Shown here piece by piece: positions 1-8,421 of a stretch of DNA of 64,000 bases; positions within the stretch are counted from its first letter, which is position 1; every line of letters begins with the position of its first letter. Below the pieces are notes generated by a model, which was not told where the DNA came from, made no database searches, and was given only the letters and a program-made list of their open reading frames with translations. The position numbers were made by a program, and so were the translations under genes. The DNA comes from Sphingobacterium sp. ML3W (GTDB lineage Bacteria > Bacteroidota > Bacteroidia > Sphingobacteriales > Sphingobacteriaceae). The stretch is taken from assembly GCF_029542085.1 (NCBI RefSeq), contig NZ_CP107036.1, positions 682,001 through 746,000 on the forward strand, in the 5' to 3' direction.

Positions 1-170
1 TCATTATTCAGTAAGCCCTCCATAAAGATGAAACGTACTCCTGTCTGCTTGGTGATATTTTTGAGGACCGTTTCAATCTTTGCATTTTTGGCGTGCAGTG
101 TAATCTGAGCAGAGCTTGAAGCATAGGCACCCATCATGGATGTTGCTAATAATATTCCTGTCAGTTTCAT
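1..170 (-). CDS. SusC/RagA-type TonB-dependent receptor, N-terminus only
   Basis: The first 56 codons of a gene that leaves the window at its left edge. The translation begins MKLTGILLATSMMGAYASS, a Sec signal peptide. A stretch follows (QITLHAKNAKIETVLKNITK, then QTGVRFIF) that matches the STN (secretin/TonB short N-terminal) domain. STN-bearing SusC receptors are the usual targets of FecR/ECF-sigma trans-envelope signalling, and the FecR and sigma genes lie directly upstream on the same strand. The start is placed at the ATG ending at 170, which fits the signal peptide. Nothing can be said about the plug, the barrel or the substrate. Confidence 0.85.
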   Translation of the reverse strand, partial: MKLTGILLATSMMGAYASSSAQITLHAKNAKIETVLKNITKQTGVRFIFMEGLLNN

Positions 171-392
171 TTTGATTAGATTGTTCAAAATTTTTCCTTT
201 GTCTATAGGACAAAGAATTCCTTTTGAATAAAATAAATTATTCATAATTTGGTAGAGAATTAATAGTTTATGATCAGTTGTTAATTCAGTTAGATGCAGG
301 AGTATTGGAGTACTTCTGCATTCTTTTTCATACAATATTTAGGTATTTATCTTCTTACATATTATAAGTCCTCCTTTTCTTAGTTAGATAGT

Positions 393-1586
393 TTATTTAT
401 TTTTGTCAGTCAGTTTGTTAACGATTAATTTTTCTTTGTCGATTGTTAACTGATAGCCGGTCAGGTCTTTCAGTAGATTACAGACCTCTGCAAGGGTCAC
501 ATCTCTTTTTATACCTCCTTTGTAACGCCTTTTGTCTAATGAAACGTTGGATTCAATGTTGATACCATACCATCTGCTTAATTCATCGAGAATCTGCTGC
601 ATATTTTTATTATCGAAATAGAAATAGCCGTCTTTCCATGCCGTTGCTTCTTCCATATCTGGTATAGGAAAGGCTACCAATTGACTGTTAACCATTTTTA
701 CTCCATTTCCAGCATCTATAAAAATCTCTTTTTCTTGTCCATTGACTTTTAGGCGTCCTTCTGTTAATAGTACTTTGGCGTTGGGCTTATAGGAATTGAT
801 ATCAAAAGCTGTTCCTATAGCTTGAATACTAAGGTCATTAGCCTCTATGATGAATGGTCGTTTTGTGTCCTTGGCAACTTCAAAATAAGCTTCACCTTTT
901 AATGTTACCTTCCGTTCATTTTCAGTGAAATTTGCTTTATAAATCAGTTCTGATTCCGAATTCACCCATACACGTGTACCATCACTTAGCGTTATCGCTA
1001 TAGTAGATCTCTTGGGCACAATTAAGGTGTGTATCGGGTTAGACTCTTCGGTTTTGAGCTGTGAGTATAGTAATTTTCCATCTTTTAATTCGATACCTTG
1101 AGAAAGGCTTTGATCAACTTGTTTATTCATTAAGTTAATGTCTTCTTTTCCTTTAATCTTCAGGATAGCACCGTTTTCCCCTGGAAGGACATCATTTTTC
1201 TGTCCATAGACCTTATCTGGGATAAGATAATTGATAGGTTTTAGATAGGATTTCCAGATCCAAACAAAAGTAAAGAGTAATAATAGTGCAGCAGCTACTC
1301 CGATAGTAGTTTTCCATTTTCCATTCCACCTACGATAATTTGGAGCAATTTTTCTTTCATTATATTTGGTTTTTAAAATTTCCCACTCCTGATCTAGATC
1401 GGTGCTGCGTAAATCAAATGGAACTTGGATATCCGTATTCGCAAGACGGTGTCGTAAACTATCCTTCGCCTGGGGATATTTTTCCAACAAACGTTTTAGC
1501 TCATTTTCCTGTGCAGTAGATAATTGTCCATCTTTCAGGAGTAATGAAGCCAATTCAGCCAATACTATTTTATCGGTTTCTATCAT
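393..1586 (-). CDS. FecR-family anti-sigma factor (DUF4974 C-terminus)
   Basis: A 397-residue inner-membrane regulator. A cytoplasmic N-terminal part of about 90 residues would hold the sigma factor, followed by one transmembrane helix (about 93-111). The periplasmic FecR domain spans about 187-282, with VWVNSESELIY and GEAYFEVAKD typical of the family, and a DUF4974 domain covers about 322-390. In characterised FecR systems the periplasmic part senses the STN domain of a loaded receptor and releases the sigma factor. The ECF sigma gene lies 73 bases upstream and an STN-bearing SusC start 222 bases downstream, so the three form a sigma/anti-sigma/receptor unit. The family call is firm; the inducing substrate is unknown. 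Confidence 0.95.
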   Translation of the reverse strand: MIETDKIVLAELASLLLKDGQLSTAQENELKRLLEKYPQAKDSLRHRLANTDIQVPFDLRSTDLDQEWEILKTKYNERKIAPNYRRWNGKWKTTIGVAAALLLLFTFVWIWKSYLKPINYLIPDKVYGQKNDVLPGENGAILKIKGKEDINLMNKQVDQSLSQGIELKDGKLLYSQLKTEESNPIHTLIVPKRSTIAITLSDGTRVWVNSESELIYKANFTENERKVTLKGEAYFEVAKDTKRPFIIEANDLSIQAIGTAFDINSYKPNAKVLLTEGRLKVNGQEKEIFIDAGNGVKMVNSQLVAFPIPDMEEATAWKDGYFYFDNKNMQQILDELSRWYGINIESNVSLDKRRYKGGIKRDVTLAEVCNLLKDLTGYQLTIDKEKLIVNKLTDKNK

Positions 1587-1659
1587 AATTCAATAACTAA
1601 ATAACTTGAGGAATCAAAAAGGGTGACTCGGGATAAAAAAAAATAAAAAGGAATAATCT

Positions 1660-2172
1660 TTAAAACAAAAGGAAGTTTAAAATTAAATTTAGGAATTTGG
1701 TTTTCAAAAGGTTTATTGCACGCATGCGTTGGGTTTTTACGGTGTTGACGGACACATCCAATTCCTGTGCTACCTCGTCATATTTCATGCCATCCAAGTA
1801 GATTAAACGGCAGATTCGTTGACAGCCTTCAGGTAATTGGTCAAGTTCGCGGTGTAATGCGCCAATCAGTTCGGAATTGATAAGATCGTCCAGGATATTA
1901 TGATTGTCGGATTCTTCTACGGTGATGGAATTGCGTATCTTATCAAATACCATATCCCGTCGTTTGGTGTTCATTGCCATATTTTTTACGGAGGTGTAGA
2001 GAAAACTTTTGATAACCCGTTCTCCTTTCTCCAACAGCTCTGGTCTATCCATTAGGACAATAAAAGCATCTTGTACAATATCCTTGGCTATTTCCTCCGA
2101 GTTGACCCATGGAAAGGCAAACGTACAGAGCTGTAGAAAATATGTTTTAAAATAATATTCGATGGATAACAT
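1660..2172 (-). CDS. ECF-type RNA polymerase sigma factor
   Basis: A 170-residue sigma-70 family protein of ECF size. Region 2 is recognisable around residues 25-55 (EEIAKDIVQDAFIVL, the core-binding helix). Region 4 lies around 110-160 (LPEGCQRICRLIYLDGMKYD, then VSVNTVKTQRMRAINLLK, the -35 recognition helix-turn-helix). It precedes the fecR-like gene in the same orientation and probably directs transcription of the SusC operon at the left edge. Like many Bacteroidota ECF factors of this class it is short and has no sensory extension. A TATTTTTG box lies on the minus strand at 2207-2214, 34 bases before the start codon, a candidate promoter of low weight in such AT-rich DNA. Confidence 0.93.
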   Translation of the reverse strand: MLSIEYYFKTYFLQLCTFAFPWVNSEEIAKDIVQDAFIVLMDRPELLEKGERVIKSFLYTSVKNMAMNTKRRDMVFDKIRNSITVEESDNHNILDDLINSELIGALHRELDQLPEGCQRICRLIYLDGMKYDEVAQELDVSVNTVKTQRMRAINLLKTKFLNLILNFLLF

Positions 2173-2176
2173 TACC

Positions 2177-2201
2177 TAGCTATTTTTTAAAAATATAGCT
2201 A
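2177..2201. repeat. Short AT-rich inverted repeat before the sigma gene
   Basis: TAGCTAT at 2177-2183 and ATAGCTA at 2195-2201 are exact inverted copies separated by 11 A/T bases, immediately upstream of the sigma factor start codon at 2172. It could be an operator or a 5' leader hairpin. It is short and AT-rich, so chance is possible. Confidence 0.35.
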
Positions 2202-2379
2202 TTATACAAAAATATTGGGAACAATGTGCTTAATTCATACAAAGCGATACCAGAGCTGTTTTTGTCAATAAATAATTGAAATGAACATTTTTAAGCGTTG
2301 TTTTTTTGCTTTAGTGGGATGATTCGGCTGTTGTTTTTATCTTGTTTGCCCTAAAATTGTAACAAAAAAAGTTTTGTAT

Positions 2380-2556
2380 TTATCCCAAGAAACTTCCAAC
2401 ATCGGCTACAATTATTTCACCAGTTTTGAAACCTGCGCGGATTTTCCTCTTTTCCAGTTCAGTTAGATACCTTAGGGGATTTGTTCTGAATGTTCCTGTG
2501 CATACTGTATTCACTCTTATCGGTGCAAGCTCAAATCCAGGTGGACCGTAAGGATC
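2380..2556 (-). pseudogene. Remnant of a short-chain dehydrogenase/reductase (C-terminal part)
   Basis: In the otherwise gene-free stretch 2173-2702, minus-strand translation gives FELAPIRVNTVCTGTFRTNP and, shortly after, TGEIIVADVGSFLG before a TAA stop. These match the classical SDR C-terminus, where A-P-I-R-V-N-x-V-x-P-G-x-x-x-T follows the active site and T-G-x-x-x-x-V-D-G-G is near the end. The two motifs are separated by only about 20 residues, roughly 20-40 fewer than in intact SDRs. The P of PG is T and the DGG is DVG. There is no start codon and a TGA stops the frame just upstream (2557-2559). It is read as a truncated, internally deleted relic. No other gene is visible in 2173-2702. 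Confidence 0.6.
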
Positions 2557-2702
2557 TCAGCAGCAGGTGCATGTCATGGGTTGGCTCTGGCTTAATCCAA
2601 GTCTAAAAATCAACTTTAGTTAAAAAAAAACATCATTTTCAGGGATGTTTTAGTTTGATAACTTTAGTTACTTTTGATATCTAATATGATTAAAATAGTG
2701 CG

Positions 2703-3230
2703 ATGAAACAGATTCTGGTTTTAATTTCCTTTGTAGCATTTGCTGCCTGTAAAATCAATACACAGAAATTGCAGATTTCTGCTATTCAAACCGTACCAAA
2801 ACGAGTGGCAAAAGAGAATTCCGAAACTGGTACAACATATACTTTTACAAGCCGTAACGAAATAACAGAGCGGCTCGCACCCCAGATTTTTATGCTTTCC
2901 AAAACTGCTGAAACGCTAGAATTTCGTATACAAGGAATTATTCATTCCAGTGGACATTCGATGAGTCGGGTCAGAAAAATTCGTTTCGAAAAAGGCGAAC
3001 AATATGGTAATACCATTACACTGCGCTACTTTGTTGAAATCAAGAAAATTCCTGGCAAGGAAAATGCAGATGTACGCGGTTACAATTATACAAAAGATGA
3101 AACGTATAAAATACCGAATGATATTAAATTGATAAAAATCGAATTGTATGAAGATCGACTTAATGACACATCAATTATCAATCCAGCGCTCATCGCTCAA
3201 CATACCTTTAATTTTTTTGCGAAAATATAA
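2703..3230 (+). CDS. Small lipoprotein of unknown function
   Basis: A 175-residue protein with a lipoprotein signal peptide (MKQILVLISFVAFAAC, lipid-modified Cys16) and no acidic residue at +2, so it probably sits in the outer membrane. The mature part is a mixed-charge, beta-rich-looking sequence with no motif I recognise. The start is an ATG directly before the signal peptide. It stands alone, about 110 bases before a VOC-family gene on the same strand. The function is unknown; only the lipoprotein assignment is firm. Confidence 0.75.
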   Translation: MKQILVLISFVAFAACKINTQKLQISAIQTVPKRVAKENSETGTTYTFTSRNEITERLAPQIFMLSKTAETLEFRIQGIIHSSGHSMSRVRKIRFEKGEQYGNTITLRYFVEIKKIPGKENADVRGYNYTKDETYKIPNDIKLIKIELYEDRLNDTSIINPALIAQHTFNFFAKI

Positions 3231-3337
3231 AGGCATATTTGTTTGACAAAGCAAGAGGAATAAGGAAAAACTTGTCCCATGACAATCTTTAATCTGTTGA
3301 AACCCATTAACTTTATGCTGTACAAAAATGAGATAAT

Positions 3338-3733
3338 ATGAAACCTAAAATGATATGGGCCAATTTGGCGGTTGCTAATCTGGAACGCACACAGAAATTT
3401 TATGAAGTACTGGGATTTAAACCCAATAATCCCCATACTTCTAATGACCTGGTCAGCTTCTTTTTTGGGGAAAATGATTTTATAATTCATTTTTTTCTGA
3501 AAAATATACTGGAATCGAATGTAAAAGATGTCAATTTTGGCGATTCTCAGATAAGCAATGAGATCATATTCACGATTTCCGCAGAAAGCAAAGAACAAGC
3601 AGATCAATGGGCCAATGAAGTTGAAAGTGCTGGGGGAACGATTGTATCCAAACCGACCAGTTTCGGTAATAACTATTATGGATTTGTCTTTGCTGACCCT
3701 GATGGTCATAAGTTTAATGTCTTCAAGATGTAG
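3338..3733 (+). CDS. VOC (glyoxalase/bleomycin-resistance/dioxygenase) superfamily protein
   Basis: A 131-residue single VOC domain. It opens with MIWANLAVANLERTQKFYEV, the conserved first beta strand and helix of a VOC module, and closes with GFVFADPDGHKFNVFKM, the DPDGH strand typical of the second half. Many such proteins bind a divalent metal with H/E residues from the paired betaalphabetabetabeta units, but here the first strand lacks the usual metal-ligand His, so the enzymatic status is open. It resembles the 'glyoxalase/extradiol dioxygenase-like' family widespread in Bacteroidota. The substrate cannot be predicted. Confidence 0.88.
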   Translation: MKPKMIWANLAVANLERTQKFYEVLGFKPNNPHTSNDLVSFFFGENDFIIHFFLKNILESNVKDVNFGDSQISNEIIFTISAESKEQADQWANEVESAGGTIVSKPTSFGNNYYGFVFADPDGHKFNVFKM

Positions 3734-3955
3734 CTAATTTAACATTAGGCCCTATTGAGAAGGCACATTTGTAATGCTATCCAATCTTTACCCATTACTT
3801 TTTCTCTAGGCGCTTGCAAAAGAGATCATAAATTAGCTATTTAAATAGTTTCAAAGCATATTGAATAGTCGTTATAGCTACGGTTTATGATGGTGTAAAA
3901 AATACTTTTAAGGCATGATGTATATTTTAAAAGAAATACCGTGTTTTAAATTTTT

Positions 3956-4009
3956 ATTATTTTTTCTGTAAATATAAATTATAAAATTTATATTTACAGA
4001 AAAAATAAT
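3956..4009. repeat. Perfect 25-bp inverted repeat (4-nt loop) directly upstream of a start codon
   Basis: Bases 3956-3980 and 3985-4009 are exact reverse complements, separated by ATAA. The arms are almost wholly A/T; CTG at 3966-3968 pairs with CAG at 3997-3999. The right arm ends nine bases before the ATG at 4019, so in a transcript starting upstream the hairpin would cover the ribosome-binding region. It could be a translational switch, a terminator-like barrier or a cruciform site. Base-by-base pairing was checked by eye. Confidence 0.85.
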
Positions 4010-4018
4010 TACACTAAT

Positions 4019-4933
4019 ATGCGTTTTATTTTCATTGTTATCTTGTCGGTTTTTGCTTTTAGCTGTAAAAAAGACGAAAATAATTTGGGTGATAAGGATC
4101 AGAATATGCTAAAGGCTGGCTTTTCTTACGTGAATCCACAGGGTAAAGAGTTTGGCGACTCTTTGATCGTTTTACCCGTGTCTGGATCTATTATGAATAT
4201 CGACAATCCGCTTATTGCCTATGGTGGGGCAACCTTCAAAAACAATGCGCACTGGACATGGGGCAAAGGTCGCGACTTGACCAAGGATGTCGTTTTATCG
4301 TGGAAAGTAATTGATACCAAGGATAATAAAGTAGTCAAAACCTCTAACATGGAAGACCTGCAATTAGAACTTTATGAGTTAGGGAAATATAAACTTATAC
4401 AATACACTTATGCTAGTGTAGCATATAGAGATATAGCTAAACCTTTAGACTCTGTCTCAAAGCTTGTTGAGATTGTCAATAAAAGACAAATTGATTCTAT
4501 TGGTATTAACCTCCTTTCTTTTAGTAGTCCATATCTTAATTGGAACTTAAATTCGAAGGAGCCCGTTGACGTTTTTGTTTCAATATACAGAAACAAGGGT
4601 GAACTTACGCTGGGCAAAGCTCCGCTTTTTAAATCCAAGGTGATCAGAGGTGTTAAGTCAGGTGCTACAGCGTTAAAATTTGATATTCTGCGATCAACTA
4701 CCTTATCTAGTTTTAGCAAGCCTATCAACTCTGACGATGATCTTTTCATTCAGCTCAATGTTGAGCAAAACGGAAAAACATACACATTAATAGATAACGA
4801 ACGGGGACTGGTCATACAACGTCTACAAAGCGGATACTTATCTAAAGATAACAGCCACCTATTGGAAGAATTCAAATTAGCCTATGGGAAAATGGCACTC
4901 ATTATCAATACATCATATCAATTCATGCAATAA
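4019..4933 (+). CDS. Lipoprotein of unknown function
   Basis: A 304-residue lipoprotein. The signal peptide MRFIFIVILSVFAFSC places the lipidated cysteine at residue 16, and KKDEN follows. The remainder looks like an all-beta surface protein, but I recognise no domain. The 3' half begins to repeat the pattern hydrophobic strand/KSKVIRG/strand, as in PKD-like or fibronectin-like lipoproteins of Bacteroidota; this is a weak impression only. Expression may be affected by the 25-bp hairpin immediately before the start codon. The next gene, a DUF3995 membrane protein, starts 93 bases downstream. Confidence 0.75.
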   Translation: MRFIFIVILSVFAFSCKKDENNLGDKDQNMLKAGFSYVNPQGKEFGDSLIVLPVSGSIMNIDNPLIAYGGATFKNNAHWTWGKGRDLTKDVVLSWKVIDTKDNKVVKTSNMEDLQLELYELGKYKLIQYTYASVAYRDIAKPLDSVSKLVEIVNKRQIDSIGINLLSFSSPYLNWNLNSKEPVDVFVSIYRNKGELTLGKAPLFKSKVIRGVKSGATALKFDILRSTTLSSFSKPINSDDDLFIQLNVEQNGKTYTLIDNERGLVIQRLQSGYLSKDNSHLLEEFKLAYGKMALIINTSYQFMQ

Positions 4934-5026
4934 TAGGACAGGAGCTAGCTGATACCCTTGTTGTATGTTTGGTCAGTATGTATTCAAAGACGGAACTATT
5001 CTAAAGAATATTTTAATATTTATCGA

Positions 5027-5452
5027 ATGGAATTTATATTATCAATAGTAATTGCCAATATCTTTATTTTGCTTGCATTACTTCATCTGTTTTGGGTATT
5101 CGGAGGTCAGTGGGGGATTAGTGCTACCATACCTACGGACTTGAATGGAAGAAGGTTATTTAATCCTGGTTGGCAGGGGACTTTACTTGTCGCCATTGGA
5201 TTATTATTTTTTGCATTAATAAACCTCTCTGCCATTGGGGTGGTAAAGGTTCCTTTCGAGAATAACTATGTGCTTTACGGTATGTATGTGATTAGCGGCA
5301 TTTTCTTTTTGCGATTTATAGGTGATCTGAAATATGTTGGTATATTTAAGAAGTATAGACAGTCCGTATTTGCATCGCGGGATACCTATATCTATAGTCC
5401 GTTATCCTTGTTTCTATCACTTTCCAATGGAATTTTAGCCGTTTTATTATAA
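5027..5452 (+). CDS. DUF3995 family integral membrane protein
   Basis: A 141-residue membrane protein when started at the ATG at 5027 (MEFILSIVIANIFILLALLH). An upstream in-frame start at 4958 would add a charged, non-hydrophobic tail of 23 residues and is less likely. The pattern LHLFWVFGGQWG followed by a proline-containing loop (ATIPTD) and NPGWQGTLLVAIGLLFFALI is characteristic of DUF3995 proteins. Four hydrophobic helices are visible at roughly 3-25, 48-68, 78-97 and 120-140. The function of the family is unknown. Confidence 0.8.
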   Translation: MEFILSIVIANIFILLALLHLFWVFGGQWGISATIPTDLNGRRLFNPGWQGTLLVAIGLLFFALINLSAIGVVKVPFENNYVLYGMYVISGIFFLRFIGDLKYVGIFKKYRQSVFASRDTYIYSPLSLFLSLSNGILAVLL

Positions 5453-5640
5453 GGGATATTGTCCTGTTTTTTTGCTCTCGTATTAATGATCTGTTTACCC
5501 TTAATTTTTAAATTACATAGATATATATTAGCGGTCGATACCAATATATTAGAATAAATAAAAGGAGCAGTTCAAAAATCAAAAATGTGCTCCAGGAATT
5601 GAATATTTGAAACGGGAGTGTAGTGGAGAGGGTTGCGAAA

Positions 5641-5677
5641 TAAAAAAATAGGAGTGTCCGACCATTGTGGACACCCC
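5641..5677 (-). terminator. Rho-independent terminator of the metalloprotease gene
   Basis: On the minus strand GGGGTGTCC (from 5677) pairs with GGACACTCC (to 5651) around a 9-base loop, with one G-T wobble, followed by TATTTTTTTATTT. It lies 26 bases past the stop codon at 5703. The plus strand lacks a T-tract. Confidence 0.8.
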
Positions 5678-5702
5678 TCTATAAGTTTAAGCGAATTGAA
5701 GA

Positions 5703-7289
5703 CTAATTAGAGAAGACTCCAAAGTCCGCAAGGTGTGAATAGAAAAAATCACCCCAGGAATTCACAGACTCTATTTTAAGATAGCGCGTGCTAATTGTTG
5801 AATCAAGATTAACATTGATCCAGGAACCAGAAACTTTGCTCAGCTGGGCTGATTTAATTAAGGTCCAACTTGTACCATTAGTGCTGGTATAAATATTAAT
5901 ATCTTTCATCGCTCCATTCAGATTATCGCGGTTTCGAAATGCAAGTCCTTTTACCGACCGTAGAGCACCCATATTCACAGAGAAGAAGTGAGGTTGTGGT
6001 GTTTGGGCTGAAGACCATGGTGTATGCCAGATTGTACTTCTGTTCATATCTAACACATTGCTTGCGGGAGCACCAGATTCGTTGCTGTCACTGCCTAAGA
6101 TTGACCAGCCTGTTGTTGGCAATAGTTTATGAGTGACAACTTTGCTGAGATCAGGAACATTATTGACAAAGTTGTAAGCATAACCTAATGTTGAGCGGCT
6201 TCCATTGACATGCATAAAGCCGATACGCATTTCATAATTTCCATTTAAATCATAAAAATCTGCCAGCGGGCACTCGAATCTGAAGCTATCTTGGCCAATG
6301 ATTTTTGTCGCCCATTGTACGGCATCATAATCATTATTGCCACCAAAAGGTTCCCTATCATGCCAAACGACGATATCATTTACAGGTTTGGTTGTGGTAA
6401 ATTTTCCGGAAATAATGATTTTGTCGTTGCTGTAGCTTGAGGATAATGAAGTGATCTCCGCAGATGCAGCACCATACCAGTCATTTCTTGTCACAGTGCT
6501 AAACACTTGACTGTTATTAAAGGTTGCTGCAGTGGTAGCTGTCAATGAAGTGGTGGAGATTCCATAAGTTGAATTACCAGACCCCATCAATGCAGTACCT
6601 AAAGTCGGAGCCAATGTCTTGTTCATCCGGTTATGGCTAGCATTTAAGCCATGGCCAAGTTCATGAATCATTCCACCTATCCAGACTGTCGCTTTCCAGC
6701 CAATATCTCCACCTATCCCGAGGTTTTTGGCATCCAGATTAATGTAATCCAATGCATAACAGGTCGTGCCAGTACCATAGAATGGCGGGCCCCCTGGATT
6801 GGCCGGATCGGTATTATAAGTAGGAATAATAATCAGGTTATGCTCACTTTTTTTGAACGTGGGGTTCTGTGCAAAATAGGCATCTACTTCGGACTTTACA
6901 GCACCGCTACCACCTGAATAGGGGTAAGTTGACTTACCAAATTTTCCGGCAATGTAATGGATATTGATCAGGGTGTCATTTGTCAGATCCAATCCGAAGG
7001 ATTTGCGCCCAAAACCTTCGCGGTTCATATTCGAGGCAAACATTTCCTGTGCATCAAGAAGGATTCTACTGATTCGTTTTCTAAAGTTAGGGATTGAATC
7101 GACATCATTAGGCACGAAGTAAATGACATTGAGTTTGTACGGATTTTGGCGCCATTCATTCGTAATCGTCGCGCTGGATGCTTTTAGTTTTAGATTTTCA
7201 CTGTTTTCATCCGTTGGGATGAGCGTCTTATTACACGACGCTACACCCAGAGCCAAGGTGGCAATCAATAAATTTAAAAGTTTTCTCAT
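5703..7289 (-). CDS. Metzincin-like zinc metalloprotease lipoprotein with C-terminal F5/8C domain
   Basis: A 528-residue surface lipoprotein. The signal peptide ends at ALGVASC (Cys19). The catalytic domain contains HELGHGLNASH at 209-219, an HExxHxxxxxH zinc site in which His209, His213 and His219 bind zinc and Glu210 is the general base. ALMG at about 233-236 could be the Met-turn of metzincins. Residues about 389-526 form a discoidin/F5-8 type C domain (NMGALRSVKGLAFRNRDN, then RYLKIESVNSW), normally a carbohydrate- or glycoprotein-binding module. The layout fits a secreted protease targeted to glycoproteins or polysaccharide surfaces. The gene is monocistronic, with its own terminator, convergent with the DUF3995 gene. 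The exact peptidase family is not assigned. Confidence 0.87.
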   Translation of the reverse strand: MRKLLNLLIATLALGVASCNKTLIPTDENSENLKLKASSATITNEWRQNPYKLNVIYFVPNDVDSIPNFRKRISRILLDAQEMFASNMNREGFGRKSFGLDLTNDTLINIHYIAGKFGKSTYPYSGGSGAVKSEVDAYFAQNPTFKKSEHNLIIIPTYNTDPANPGGPPFYGTGTTCYALDYINLDAKNLGIGGDIGWKATVWIGGMIHELGHGLNASHNRMNKTLAPTLGTALMGSGNSTYGISTTSLTATTAATFNNSQVFSTVTRNDWYGAASAEITSLSSSYSNDKIIISGKFTTTKPVNDIVVWHDREPFGGNNDYDAVQWATKIIGQDSFRFECPLADFYDLNGNYEMRIGFMHVNGSRSTLGYAYNFVNNVPDLSKVVTHKLLPTTGWSILGSDSNESGAPASNVLDMNRSTIWHTPWSSAQTPQPHFFSVNMGALRSVKGLAFRNRDNLNGAMKDINIYTSTNGTSWTLIKSAQLSKVSGSWINVNLDSTISTRYLKIESVNSWGDFFYSHLADFGVFSN

Positions 7290-7501
7290 AATGGTTTATA
7301 TTGTATAATAATGAATATAAACCATTGAGCTTATTATCTAGAAAAAAAATTATATTTTTTATCCAATATTGTTTAGTCAATCGATTGATAAATGGATTTT
7401 AATAATTGTTTTGTAACATTTATTAATTCAGTTGATAAAAATTAAGTTATAAGACGGAGGTGATTTATCCCTTTTATAAATAGATCCGAAAACTATTATT
7501 G

Positions 7502-8218
7502 TCAATGAAAGATAAGATCTATCGTCGAACCAATAATAAAAACCGTTATTATAAACATTATAAATCCTAAAATATGGGCGACTAATGCTTTTAAATAGCT
7601 AGCTATTTTAGGGGGATCGAAAAACTGTCCCATTGCCCAAGCACAGTATATGAATGCAATTTTACTAGCATACATCATGAGATGTATATGGGTAATACCT
7701 TCTATTATTGCAAAAACACAATATATTAACATAGTCATTCCCAAAGTAAAACACAACAGGATGATAATTTCAAAGAGATTGAAACCATATTTTCTAAAAA
7801 ATAGTTTAGCCCAAAATGCAATAAATATCCCTATCATAATATTAGCATAACCATAATGAGTTTGGATCCAGATAAATATAGTGCCTGTAGTGGAGTGTCG
7901 GGAATTATAGTAACTAATATATTTGTCTTCGATATGAAAATAATGGCTTACAATCGAGTAGATCAGTGATGTGACAATAATAAAAATAATAGGTTTGACC
8001 AAGCGACTTCGATTTTCGGAAATGTAATTCCGTATATTTTTTCCCGGAGTGGTGACTAGTTCTCGAATAGTATATAAAATGCCACGTTCGAAGTGAAGGA
8101 CGTGTTCGATCTCATGGGCGATATAGTGCGCATCTATCCTTTTTAGGACCGCAGGCTGGCCACAATTTGGACAAAAATTGGAGATGATATTAGTTTCACA
8201 GTTTTTGCAATTTGTCAT
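7502..8218 (-). CDS. DUF3667 membrane protein with N-terminal zinc ribbon
   Basis: A 238-residue protein when started at the ATG at 8218. A longer in-frame start at 8308 adds 30 residues that look non-coding. The N-terminus carries four cysteines in a CxxC-x8-CxxC zinc-ribbon pattern (C4, C7, C16, C19: CKNCE and CPNCGQP). About five hydrophobic segments follow from residue 80 on. This arrangement, with ERGILYTIRELVTTPGKNIR between ribbon and membrane part, is typical of Bacteroidota DUF3667 proteins of unknown function. It is divergent from the LuxR-type regulator gene at 8422, and the 200-base region between them holds a 16-bp palindrome. Confidence 0.85.
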   Translation of the reverse strand: MTNCKNCETNIISNFCPNCGQPAVLKRIDAHYIAHEIEHVLHFERGILYTIRELVTTPGKNIRNYISENRSRLVKPIIFIIVTSLIYSIVSHYFHIEDKYISYYNSRHSTTGTIFIWIQTHYGYANIMIGIFIAFWAKLFFRKYGFNLFEIIILLCFTLGMTMLIYCVFAIIEGITHIHLMMYASKIAFIYCAWAMGQFFDPPKIASYLKALVAHILGFIMFIITVFIIGSTIDLIFH

Positions 8219-8373
8219 TTTTAAGGTAATTAAGGCTGTAATGATATGTTTCGGTTTGTTGTTCGCCAAAGCTCTCCGATTAGGGATAATTGTTGTCCAC
8301 GTAGTCAATAGATTTTTGGCTGCCTATTGATTTCTATTTTGCTCAAAAATATTACAGATTATCATAATAAAAG

Positions 8374-8404
8374 CTACACCTGAGTGTAGTTTTATTTATT
8401 TTTG
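8374..8404 (+). promoter_or_regulatory. Palindromic operator candidate plus -7 box before the LuxR-type gene
   Basis: CTACAC-CTGA-GTGTAG at 8374-8389 is a perfect 6+6 palindrome. A TATTTTTG box, matching the Bacteroidota -7 consensus TAnnTTTG, follows at 8397-8404, 17 bases before the ATG at 8422. The palindrome would cover the -20 to -36 region of that promoter, a position suited to repression or autoregulation. The same palindrome with another spacer occurs at 15285-15300. Confidence 0.6.
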
Positions 8405-8421
8405 AAGTATAGAGTTTGAAC

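Noticed and set aside
3197..3709. Minus-strand 170-codon frame opposite the VOC gene
   Set aside because: The plus-strand VOC protein has strong family motifs; this frame is its antisense shadow.
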